A stretch of DNA of 64,000 bases, taken from assembly GCA_020161855.1 (NCBI GenBank), contig JAIUNJ010000006.1:111127-175126 (forward strand), given 5' to 3'. The translations under genes were made by a program, and so were the position numbers. Source of the DNA: Pseudomonadota bacterium (GTDB lineage Bacteria; Pseudomonadota; Alphaproteobacteria; Rhizobiales; Aestuariivirgaceae). This document shows positions 57,502 through 64,000 of the stretch, piece after piece (position 1 is the stretch's first letter; every line of letters begins with the position of its first letter). The notes beneath the pieces are model-generated. The model had not been told where the DNA came from. It ran no database searches and saw only the letters and a list, made by a program, of their open reading frames with translations.

Positions 57502-58281
57502 CTATTCCGGCAACAGGGCCGGATGCGAGTCGAACACGCCAATCGGCATCTGCTCATAGTCGATGATATTGCCGGTCATCATCTGTGCGGGTGGCGAGGC
57601 GAGGAATGAGCACACACCTGCAATGTCGTCCGGCGTGATCAAGCGGCCCGACGGCATGCGCGCACCAATCTGTTGCGCCCAGTCCTGCGGCAGCTTGTGG
57701 AATTCCGTCTGCAGCTTGTGCTCGCCGTCCGTATTGGCCCAGCCGAGATTGATGGCGAAGACGCGGATGCCGTCGCGCTTCACGGTGTTGGCCACACTGC
57801 GCGTGAGCGTCACCAGCGCCGCCTTGGAGGCTGAATAGGTCGCGAGATTGGGCGGGCCGCCATGGGCCAGCATCGACGAGATGTTGATGATGACGCCGGA
57901 ACGCGCCGGCTTCATCACCTTGATCGCCTCCTGCATCATGAAGAGCGGCGCCTTGACGTTCACATCGAAGAGGCGGCCATAGGATTGCGGCGTCGTATCC
58001 TCAATGCCGCAGCGCTCGGTATTGCCCGCGGCATTCAGCAGAACATCGACGCGGCCGAACTTCTCCCTGGCAAGCGCGAAGGCCCGGGCGGGAGTGGCTT
58101 CATCAAGGAGATCAGCGGTCAGCGTTTCCGCCTTTGCGCCGAGGCGGGACTTGGCGCGCGCCAGTGCCTCGGCATTGCGGTCGAGAAGAAGGACACCGGC
58201 AAACCCTTCGCTCAGATATTGCCGCGCCGCGGTAGCACCTATGCCTTGTCCGCCACCCGTGATCACCGCAACGCGTGTCAT
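57502..58281 (-). CDS. Short-chain dehydrogenase/reductase
   Basis: A 259-residue classical SDR. TGGGQGIG cofactor motif, LLNAAGNTER, and YSASKAAL with catalytic Tyr and Lys. I use ATG 58281, which follows GGGAGAA by a normal spacing, not the ATG 15 bp upstream. Substrate unknown. Its stop is 12 bp from that of the convergent phosphoesterase. Confidence 0.87.
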   Translation of the reverse strand: MTRVAVITGGGQGIGATAARQYLSEGFAGVLLLDRNAEALARAKSRLGAKAETLTADLLDEATPARAFALAREKFGRVDVLLNAAGNTERCGIEDTTPQSYGRLFDVNVKAPLFMMQEAIKVMKPARSGVIINISSMLAHGGPPNLATYSASKAALVTLTRSVANTVKRDGIRVFAINLGWANTDGEHKLQTEFHKLPQDWAQQIGARMPSGRLITPDDIAGVCSFLASPPAQMMTGNIIDYEQMPIGVFDSHPALLPE

Positions 58282-58436
58282 ATGAAGTTCTCCCACTTTG
58301 CCGCAAGGTTGCGGAAAAACCCAATGACGTCAAGGAACTACGCCACAGTCACGGCGGGCAGCCATGCGCTGCACCACAACCTGCATGCAAAGAATGGACT
58401 GATCCATCGCATCAGCAGGCGGCATTCCAAAAACAA

Positions 58437-58470
58437 ACCGGCGGCCATTTGCATCCAAATGACCGCCGGT
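58437..58470 (-). terminator. Rho-independent terminator after the L,D-transpeptidase gene
   Basis: Stem ACCGGCGG/CCGCCGGT (58437-58444, 58463-58470) with an inner CATTTG/CAAATG stem. On the minus strand it is followed by TTGTTTTT. Confidence 0.8.
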
Positions 58471-58492
58471 CGTTAATGCTTGAATCTGCGTA

Positions 58493-58948
58493 TCAGTTCG
58501 TCAGCGTGATGCGGGTCCGGCCTGCGCCATACTTCTGCACCAGCGAATAAAGCTTGGCGGCGTTGCTCGGATGCAGGCGCACGCAGCCATGCGATGCCGG
58601 GCGGCCCAGCGACTTGACGTAGTTGCTGCCATGGATGGCGTAACCGCCATGGAAGAAGATCGAGTTCGGCATCGGCGAGTTGTCATACTTGCGCGAGAAA
58701 TAGACGCGCGCCATGCGCTTCACACTGTAGCTGCCGCGCGGTGTGTAGTAGCCCGCGCGCGCCGTCGAAACCTTCCAGCGCGCATAGGGGAACCCGTTCA
58801 CCTTGACCATCATGGTCTGCGAGGAAATGTCGATGTTGACGACAACCGCGGTGCCGCCAGCCTTCTTGGGCGCCTTGGCCTCAACGGTGGCAGCCCAGAA
58901 AGTAACGGCAAACAAAACGCACGCAAAAAGCGAGAATAGCTTCTTCAT
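58493..58948 (-). CDS. L,D-transpeptidase (YkuD domain)
   Basis: A 151-residue periplasmic enzyme with a signal peptide (MKKLFSLFACVLFAVTFWAATVEA). The YkuD catalytic motif is IHGSN followed by SHGCVRLHPSNA with nucleophile Cys122. It links peptidoglycan stems by 3-3 bonds or attaches outer-membrane proteins to them. The first is typical in Rhizobiales, which use much L,D-crosslinking. Confidence 0.92.
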   Translation of the reverse strand: MKKLFSLFACVLFAVTFWAATVEAKAPKKAGGTAVVVNIDISSQTMMVKVNGFPYARWKVSTARAGYYTPRGSYSVKRMARVYFSRKYDNSPMPNSIFFHGGYAIHGSNYVKSLGRPASHGCVRLHPSNAAKLYSLVQKYGAGRTRITLTN

Positions 58949-59028
58949 ATCTTAGCCCCAATTATTGCCCCGTGAGCGATTCGCTACCACAGATTGGCAT
59001 TTGAGGCCAGCGCGCGCGCCAGATATCC

Positions 59029-60270
59029 CTAATCGAAGAGGAACTCGCGCCCGACTTTCACGCGCTTTTGGCCGCCATAGGAGATGATGTCGGCGGTTGC
59101 ATAGGTTTCGGTCAACGTCGCCGGCAGGAAGCTGCCGGTACCGACGAGATCAAGCGGCACGCGGGCGGCCCCCATGATCTGGCACTTCTGCGGGTCAAAG
59201 CCGGAAGAGCCCACGATCTGGGCACTCTTGTAGCCGGCCTTGTCGAGAGACTGGCGCATGTGGATGGCCGAGGCCGCAGACACCCCCTTGCCGAACAGGA
59301 TACGGCGCACCTTGTCGACGAGAATATTGGTGGGATCGAGCTGCACGGCCCTGCCCCCGAGCACGGCTTCAACGATGTTGTATTCGCCCGGCACCTTCAG
59401 CCACTGGCCGACGACGTCAACCGACTCCTCATAGTCGAGGCCCTCGGCGAAGCGCCCGCCATGGGTGTCGAGGCGCACGCCGAATGTCTTGCCCTGCTTG
59501 TCGAGCTTCGCCTCGTTGTAGAACCAGTCGGCGCAGCGCAGCGTGTCGCTCACCTCGTGGCCGGTATAGTCGACGAGCGCGATCAGCGACTTGGCCTCCG
59601 GGATCGTGCTCGCAAAGAGCTTGAGGGACTCCAGCACATCACCATCGGTGTAGCCGACGAGCGCATGGGGCATGGTACCCATGCCGCCCGCTGCCCCGAA
59701 GAATGGCGCCGTGAGATCCTGTGACGAGCCGATAAAGCCGCGGGCCTTGCTGTTGGCACGCCGCGCCGTCTGCGAACCCACCATGGCGCCATACGCTGCA
59801 AGGATGTTCATCTCGGCACCGCTGGCGTGGCGGGCGTGCATGTCCATGAAGGCCGCCTCCGGCATGGCGAGGCACATCTCATAGGCATTGTTGGCGCAGA
59901 CGCAGGGGAAGCCGATTTTCTGCAGGAGCACGGTTTCAACCTCCGACAGACGCTGCATGGAACCGGTGATCTCCATGAGCTTGCGTTCGGAAGGAACGAC
60001 TTCGCCTTCTTCGGCGAAGCGCTTGATCTTCACGCCCGGCACCAGAGCCCTTGCCAGCCGGATGGCGGGCTCGAGGGCAGCAACAACACGGCGGCGCATG
60101 AAGACCGCAAACGTCACTTCGGTGTCACCATGGGCCGCAACGATGCGGCTCGTGTTGGTGAAATACTTGTCGGTCTGTGCCGACAGCGGCCCCGCCGCAT
60201 GAACGAGGTCGATGAGCCTGTCGAGAATGACGGCATGCGAAGGGTCGAGCTTGGGTGCGGGCTTGTCCAT
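59029..60270 (-). CDS. Nicotinate phosphoribosyltransferase-like protein
   Basis: A 413-residue type II phosphoribosyltransferase fold. Segments such as LSAQTDKYFTNTSRI, FVVFMRRR-type region TFAVFMRRRVVAALEP, GFIGSSQDLTAPFFG and VGTGSFLPATLTETY fit the NAPRTase family, which makes nicotinate mononucleotide in NAD salvage. No pncA is adjacent. A related quinolinate-type activity is less likely. Confidence 0.8.
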   Translation of the reverse strand: MDKPAPKLDPSHAVILDRLIDLVHAAGPLSAQTDKYFTNTSRIVAAHGDTEVTFAVFMRRRVVAALEPAIRLARALVPGVKIKRFAEEGEVVPSERKLMEITGSMQRLSEVETVLLQKIGFPCVCANNAYEMCLAMPEAAFMDMHARHASGAEMNILAAYGAMVGSQTARRANSKARGFIGSSQDLTAPFFGAAGGMGTMPHALVGYTDGDVLESLKLFASTIPEAKSLIALVDYTGHEVSDTLRCADWFYNEAKLDKQGKTFGVRLDTHGGRFAEGLDYEESVDVVGQWLKVPGEYNIVEAVLGGRAVQLDPTNILVDKVRRILFGKGVSAASAIHMRQSLDKAGYKSAQIVGSSGFDPQKCQIMGAARVPLDLVGTGSFLPATLTETYATADIISYGGQKRVKVGREFLFD

Positions 60271-60347
60271 GGTCAGGCTGATTCACCCGAAAATTGCGCA
60301 AGCGTCAAATGCGCTGTCAGCCGTCCGGGCCAGTCCAGGTCGTCGGA

Positions 60348-60893
60348 CTACTGCCGCGCGCAGTCAGCCAGAGACTTCAGTGCCTTGCCGCTGCCGGCCA
60401 GCGGATAGTAGGCCAACTGTTCAGCACCTTCGGCGCTGTAGGAGAACTCAACCTCGGACGCTTTCGCCAGCAGCGTCTCAAGGCCGGGGACGGCATCAGC
60501 CTTTTGAAGATGCAGATTGTAGACAATGCCCTCTTCCGTCGCGCCGGGCTTGAACGGGAGTGTGATGGCCCCCGCAGCCTTTCCGTCGACGGTGACCTTC
60601 ACCGGTGTTTCCGCCTGCAACGGCGGACCCGACATGCCGGCCTGGAAGCCGACTAACAGGTCCTTGGCAGTATCGCGGATATAGAGGCTCATTTCGCCGT
60701 CGAAACCGACATGCGCCGCACAATAGACAGGCTTCGTGCCTTTGGCATCGTCATAGTAGCGCCTGACCTGCCACTCACCAAGATCGGCAAAAACGGCCGC
60801 GTAGTGACCATCGGGCATTTTCTCAAGCGGCGCCGCCAAGGCAGAGCAAGAGGCGCACATGACCGCAACGCCGATGGCGGCAAGCCTCTTCAT
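60348..60893 (-). CDS. Exported hypothetical protein, 181 aa
   Basis: A 181-residue protein with a signal peptide or lipobox-like start (MKRLAAIGVAVMCASCSALAAP). The Cys at position 16 gives a CASC context that could be lipidated, but a cleavage at ALAAP is equally possible. The rest is beta-rich with VYCAAHVGFDGEMSLYIRDTAKDL and a final DCARQ. No family recognised. Confidence 0.6.
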   Translation of the reverse strand: MKRLAAIGVAVMCASCSALAAPLEKMPDGHYAAVFADLGEWQVRRYYDDAKGTKPVYCAAHVGFDGEMSLYIRDTAKDLLVGFQAGMSGPPLQAETPVKVTVDGKAAGAITLPFKPGATEEGIVYNLHLQKADAVPGLETLLAKASEVEFSYSAEGAEQLAYYPLAGSGKALKSLADCARQ

Positions 60894-60914
60894 CGGAAGG
60901 CTCTCACCTGTGTC

Positions 60915-61103
60915 CTAGCTGCGGCCGATGCTGTTGAAGAAGCTTGTGGCGCCCGAGCGCAACAGGTCCGTGTCGGTCGGACCAGCAAGGAAGGTGAAGC
61001 CCAGATCGGTATAGGCTTTCACGCCATCGGCCGTGCCAGCAAAGGCACCGGCAATCAGCTTGTTCTTCTTGCAGGCCGCAACGACCTTCTTCATGGCATC
61101 GGT
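60915..61103 (-). pseudogene. C-terminal fragment of an HpcH/HpaI-type aldolase, cut at a junction
   Basis: The last about 62 codons (TDAMKKVVAACKKNKLIAG, KAYTDLGFTFLAGPTDTDLL) match the end of the HpcH/HpaI aldolase/citrate lyase family, which normally has about 250 residues. Upstream of 61,103 the family similarity stops. The frame stays open to an ATG at 61226 (MDAYKLTGGAQFH...) but that 41-residue part looks unrelated and lies in lower-GC sequence, so I treat the fusion as accidental. Confidence 0.7.
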
Positions 61104-61115
61104 TAAAAGTGCACC
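61090..61115. other. Junction between bacterial and eukaryote-like DNA
   Basis: Bacterial coding similarity ends here and base composition drops sharply for the rest of the window. The exact point cannot be placed better than about 25 bp by eye. Confidence 0.6.
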
Positions 61116-61226
61116 GACTACGAGGAAAACCATGCCTGCTTGGGGGTGAGGGGGCTGAACTTCTTCTAATGTCAGTTCTTTGCTTTTGTGGAATTGTGCC
61201 CCGCCAGTGAGTTTGTATGCGTCCAT

Positions 61227-61559
61227 AACGAAGCAAGATCTGAAATTTGAATCACACTATCAAGTTACACTGGGGCAGTCGGGACAAGTAACTGATTGTT
61301 CAACAAGTCTTGAGTCTGTCCTTACCGAACCGGAATGTACTTATCACTGCCCGTAAACTAGAGACTCTACCGTAAACCTCGTAACACTAATCAACAAGCT
61401 ATTTCACATGACTTGGCCCACCAGTTTCCATTTCCAATCACTTGGCACTGAACTCTCGAATCCAGGAATGCAATTCGTTCTAAATTAAATAAATTTACTC
61501 ACAATAAAGTTTTCACATTGTTTTGTGACTAAAACATCTTGTACAAGGATATGAGTTTC
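61227..61559. other. 333-bp AT-rich noncoding stretch in the eukaryote-like part
   Basis: No ORF or RNA gene seen. It is AT-rich with oligo-A/T runs. AATAAA occurs twice on the plus strand (about 61,488 and 61,502), which would be relevant to a plus-strand transcript; the coiled-coil gene is on the minus strand and this is its 3' flank. Confidence 0.5.
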
Positions 61560-64000
61560 TTAGGAGAGGTACCTCTTGGGAGGGCCTAATTCGTCAATGG
61601 AACAGTAAACCAGGTACGCAAGCACCGTAAAGACGAACATGACCATCATGGACGAAGAGAGGGAGCGAAGAGATCTCAACTCGGAAATGACCGGTTTCAA
61701 GTCGGTCGTGGGAGGTCGGTAAGCAACGTTCAATTGTTTTGTTTCCTTCTCTCTTTCCTGAATCAGGGCTTGGGCAGCCGCCAGAGCACTTTTGGCGGCC
61801 AACAAATCAGCTTCTAATTTTTGAGTTTTTCCTTCTGTTTCATGCCTCAGCTCGGATGTCTCATTCTGCTGCATCTTCAGTAATGTTTGGGCCTCAGCGA
61901 GAGAACGCTCGTGGTCCATTTGCGCTGCTAGAGAGATTCGGCGCTCATTTGCAGTTTCGTTCTTCAGTGCAGTTGTTTGCTCGTTCAAAGCTAATAGAGT
62001 GCCTTCCCTCTCGGCTAAGGCTCGTTTTAGTTCTATTTCCCGGTCAGAAACTACACTAGATGCCATTTTGAAACTATCCAGCTCGGACTTTGAAGTTTGG
62101 ACTTGTTCCTTCAAGTAGGACTCGTTGAGCCTGAGCTCAGCTAATGATTTCTCGAATTCCCTTTCTTTTGTCTCGAGTAAAGCACGATCCGATTTGAGGG
62201 AAACTTCGAATTTCTGGGCCTCGTTCCTTGCCAACTCCAATTGCTCACCAAGATGGGTTACAGTCGAGGTCAATTCACCGATGCGACGTTCAAGGGTTGA
62301 TTGAGATTCAGAATGAGAAGACAAAAGAGATTCACGTTGAGCATCCTTTGCAGAAGACTCCTTTTGAGCCAAGTCCAATTGTTCTCGAAGAGCAGCAGAT
62401 GATGCCGACAGCTCACCAATTCGACGTTCAAGAGCCAATTGAGATTCAGAATGAGAAGACAGAAGTGAATCTTTCGCAGATTCTTTTTCTGAGATTTCCT
62501 TTTTAGCCAGTTCCAATTGTTCACCAAGATGTGTTACAGTCGATGTCAACTCGCCAATTCGACGTTCAAGAGCCAATTGAGATTCAGAATGAGAAGACAG
62601 GAGTGAATCTTTTGCAGATTCTTTTGCTGAGATCTCCTTTTTAGCCAGTTCCAATTGCTCACCAAGATGTGTTACAGTCGACGTCAACTCACCAATTCGA
62701 CGTTCAAGAACTATTTGGGACTCAGAGTGGGAAGATGAAAGTGATTCTTTTTCAGAGTTCAATTTCTCGATTTCATCCTTCATTGTTGATATCTTTTCTT
62801 CCAAATTTGCTTCAACAACATCCTTTTCGGCCAATGAACGTTCCAATAGAGTTTGATGTTCAGAAGCATCTGCACTGGAGGCCAAAAGTTGAAGCTTTTC
62901 GTTTTCCTTCTTCAGCTGATCCAATTGTTGTTGAACAAAGTTTGAAGTGGTTTGATGTTCGGCCATCTGTCGTTCAAGAGACTTTTCCTTTTCGCTGTGA
63001 TCTACCAAAAGGGAATCCTTAACTTTTTGCAACTTTTCAATTTCCTCTTTTGCCGATACCAGTTCAGATTGAAGTCGAGCGAAAGATGATTTTGATTCAG
63101 CGTCAGATCGTTCCAACGAGATGATTTTCTCAAGGTGGTCAGCCTTCATGGTTTCTCTTTCAACTTCCAATTTCTTGGCTTGACTATTGGCCATTTCGAG
63201 TTGCTCAGTTAATTGTGTAGCAGATACTGTCAACTCTCCAACGCGACGCTCGAGGGCTGATTGCGACTCAGCATGAGAAGAAATCACATTTTCCTTGTCC
63301 AAAATACTTTTCTCAAGAGAGGCCTTCGAGGCTTGCAGCTCTTCTCTCAGAGCTACCAATTGGCCATCCTTTTGAGCATGTAATCTCTCCAGTTCAGTGA
63401 CACGATCGTTTGCGGCATTTGAAGATTTTAACTCGTCAAGTTCCTTTTCAGCTCGGCTCAATTCCTCTTTCAAGTGATCAGAAGAGGCTCGCTGTTCCGC
63501 TAAAAGTCTTTCCAATTCGACCAGTTTCGCCAAGCGGGCTTCGTTGTCAGACTTTCGCTCAGACTCATTCTTTGCTGCTGCCGTTTGAGCCACTTCCAAT
63601 TTTTCGATCAAGATGGCAGAAGAAGCTGTCAGCTCACCAATTCGATGTTCAAGTGCCGACTTAGATTCAGAGTGAGAAGATAGCAGAGATTCATGCTGAG
63701 CATCCTTTTCAGAAGCCTCCTTTTTAGCCAATTCTAATTGTTCGCTCAAGATAGCAGAAGAAGCCGTCAACTCACCAATGCGACGTTCAAGGTTTGATTG
63801 AGATTCAGAATGAGAAGATAAAAGAGATTCTTTATCTGAAATTTCCTTCTTAGCCAATGCCAATTGTTCTTGAAGAACAGCAGAGGATGCTGACAGCTCA
63901 CCAATTCGACGTTCAAGAGCCAGTTGAGATTCAGAATGAGAAGATAAAAGGGATGACTTTTGTTCTTCTTTGTCTGCCGCATCCTTTTTAGCCAGTTCCA
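61560..64000 (-). CDS. Repetitive coiled-coil protein with C-terminal membrane anchor, N-terminus outside window
   Basis: At least 812 codons open from the window end; the true start is not seen (the apparent starts are TTG codons in the repeat). Nearly the whole chain is Glu/Lys/Leu/Ser-rich coiled coil with 46-residue repeats built on SLLSSHSESQ, LERRIGEL and LGEQLELAKKE. The end carries a hydrophobic segment (SMMVMFVFTVLAYLVYCSI) and a short tail, the layout of tail-anchored golgin-like or other eukaryotic tether proteins. Composition and codon use differ from the bacterial part. Function unknown. Confidence 0.7.
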   Translation of the reverse strand, partial: ELAKKDAADKEEQKSSLLSSHSESQLALERRIGELSASSAVLQEQLALAKKEISDKESLLSSHSESQSNLERRIGELTASSAILSEQLELAKKEASEKDAQHESLLSSHSESKSALEHRIGELTASSAILIEKLEVAQTAAAKNESERKSDNEARLAKLVELERLLAEQRASSDHLKEELSRAEKELDELKSSNAANDRVTELERLHAQKDGQLVALREELQASKASLEKSILDKENVISSHAESQSALERRVGELTVSATQLTEQLEMANSQAKKLEVERETMKADHLEKIISLERSDAESKSSFARLQSELVSAKEEIEKLQKVKDSLLVDHSEKEKSLERQMAEHQTTSNFVQQQLDQLKKENEKLQLLASSADASEHQTLLERSLAEKDVVEANLEEKISTMKDEIEKLNSEKESLSSSHSESQIVLERRIGELTSTVTHLGEQLELAKKEISAKESAKDSLLSSHSESQLALERRIGELTSTVTHLGEQLELAKKEISEKESAKDSLLSSHSESQLALERRIGELSASSAALREQLDLAQKESSAKDAQRESLLSSHSESQSTLERRIGELTSTVTHLGEQLELARNEAQKFEVSLKSDRALLETKEREFEKSLAELRLNESYLKEQVQTSKSELDSFKMASSVVSDREIELKRALAEREGTLLALNEQTTALKNETANERRISLAAQMDHERSLAEAQTLLKMQQNETSELRHETEGKTQKLEADLLAAKSALAAAQALIQEREKETKQLNVAYRPPTTDLKPVISELRSLRSLSSSMMVMFVFTVLAYLVYCSIDELGPPKRYLS
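62238..62651 (-). repeat. Three tandem 138-bp coding repeats (46 aa each), block 1
   Basis: Units 62651-62514, 62513-62376 and 62375-62238, with a partial fourth unit at 62753-62652. Each encodes ELAKKE..., SLLSSHSESQ, LERRIGEL and a variable TSTVTHLGEQL or SASSAALREQL ending. Confidence 0.85.
63597..63998 (-). repeat. Tandem 126-138-bp coding repeats, block 2, runs out of the window
   Basis: Units 63998-63861 (46 aa), 63860-63735 (42 aa, four codons shorter) and 63734-63597 (46 aa), same consensus as block 1. The two blocks are about 0.85 kb apart, separated by diverged coiled coil. Confidence 0.85.

Noticed and set aside
61104-61226. Reading 60915-61226 as one intact 103-residue protein
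   Set aside because: Only the C-terminal 62 residues match aldolases; the first 41 lie in sequence of different composition, so the open frame looks like chance at a junction.
62228-62506. Plus-strand frames in the coiled-coil region (also 62669-63022, 63410-63664)
   Set aside because: They are antisense of the repeat gene and repeat with the same period.
62238-63998. CRISPR-like array
   Set aside because: Repeats are 138 bp, contiguous and in frame with the protein; there are no short repeats with unique spacers.

Overview
Positions 1 to about 61,100 are one continuous stretch of an alphaproteobacterial chromosome, most like Hyphomicrobiales (Rhizobiales). The grounds are a GC-rich, densely packed gene set with many ATGA-type overlaps, the gene order rpoZ-rsh-pyrE-acpS-lepB-rnc-era-recO, the pair mce/DUF1467, sfsA-map-radC, a Rhizobiales-type 8-stranded outer-membrane protein, and a complete coxSLM/coxDEF block. 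From about 61,100 to the end the sequence changes character: GC falls visibly, and one long coiled-coil reading frame with 138-bp internal repeats and a C-terminal membrane anchor fills the rest. That part reads as eukaryotic DNA joined inside a truncated bacterial aldolase gene, most simply an assembly chimera or contamination.

Layout. 1-4,360: pirin (partial), a luciferase-like monooxygenase, thrS and an outer-membrane barrel protein. 4,355-9,700: yidD, a choline-sulfatase (betC), mce/DUF1467, a small conserved-looking protein behind a structured leader, a PfkB kinase and a SAF-domain dehydrogenase. 9,856-10,911: an orphan MalK-type ABC ATPase. 10,908-17,784: the minus-strand housekeeping run recO-era-rnc-lepB-acpS-pyrE-rsh-rpoZ. 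17,900-30,600: assorted enzymes, tRNA-Leu(UAA), and a signalling patch (Popeye-like cyclic-nucleotide-binding membrane protein, FecR protein, CHASE2 adenylate/guanylate cyclase, hybrid histidine kinase). 30,658-32,904: sfsA-map-radC. 33,070-41,656: a form II (aerobic-type) CO dehydrogenase-like molybdenum hydroxylase, coxSLM, with its maturation genes. 42,120-47,053: an accessory patch with two paralogous secreted RTX proteins and several small exported proteins.

47,103-55,304 is the most interesting metabolic region. A CdhR-like GlxA/AraC regulator is divergent from an operon encoding a beta-keto acid cleavage enzyme, carnitine 3-dehydrogenase, an SDR, an acyl-CoA dehydrogenase, a GNAT protein, an ADP-forming acyl-CoA synthetase and a CaiD-like crotonobetainyl-CoA hydratase. 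Read together it looks like an aerobic route that activates gamma-butyrobetaine or crotonobetaine to the CoA thioester, converts it to the carnitine level and then cuts carnitine to a betaine-level product. The shared regulator/operon gap holds a TGTCAAAT direct repeat with 20-bp period, and the regulator itself may be leaderless. betC elsewhere in the window would also feed choline and glycine betaine.

55,407-61,100 carries a 42-residue ORF divergent from a LysR regulator, a Tat-exported phosphoesterase, an SDR, an L,D-transpeptidase, a nicotinate phosphoribosyltransferase-like enzyme and the broken aldolase.
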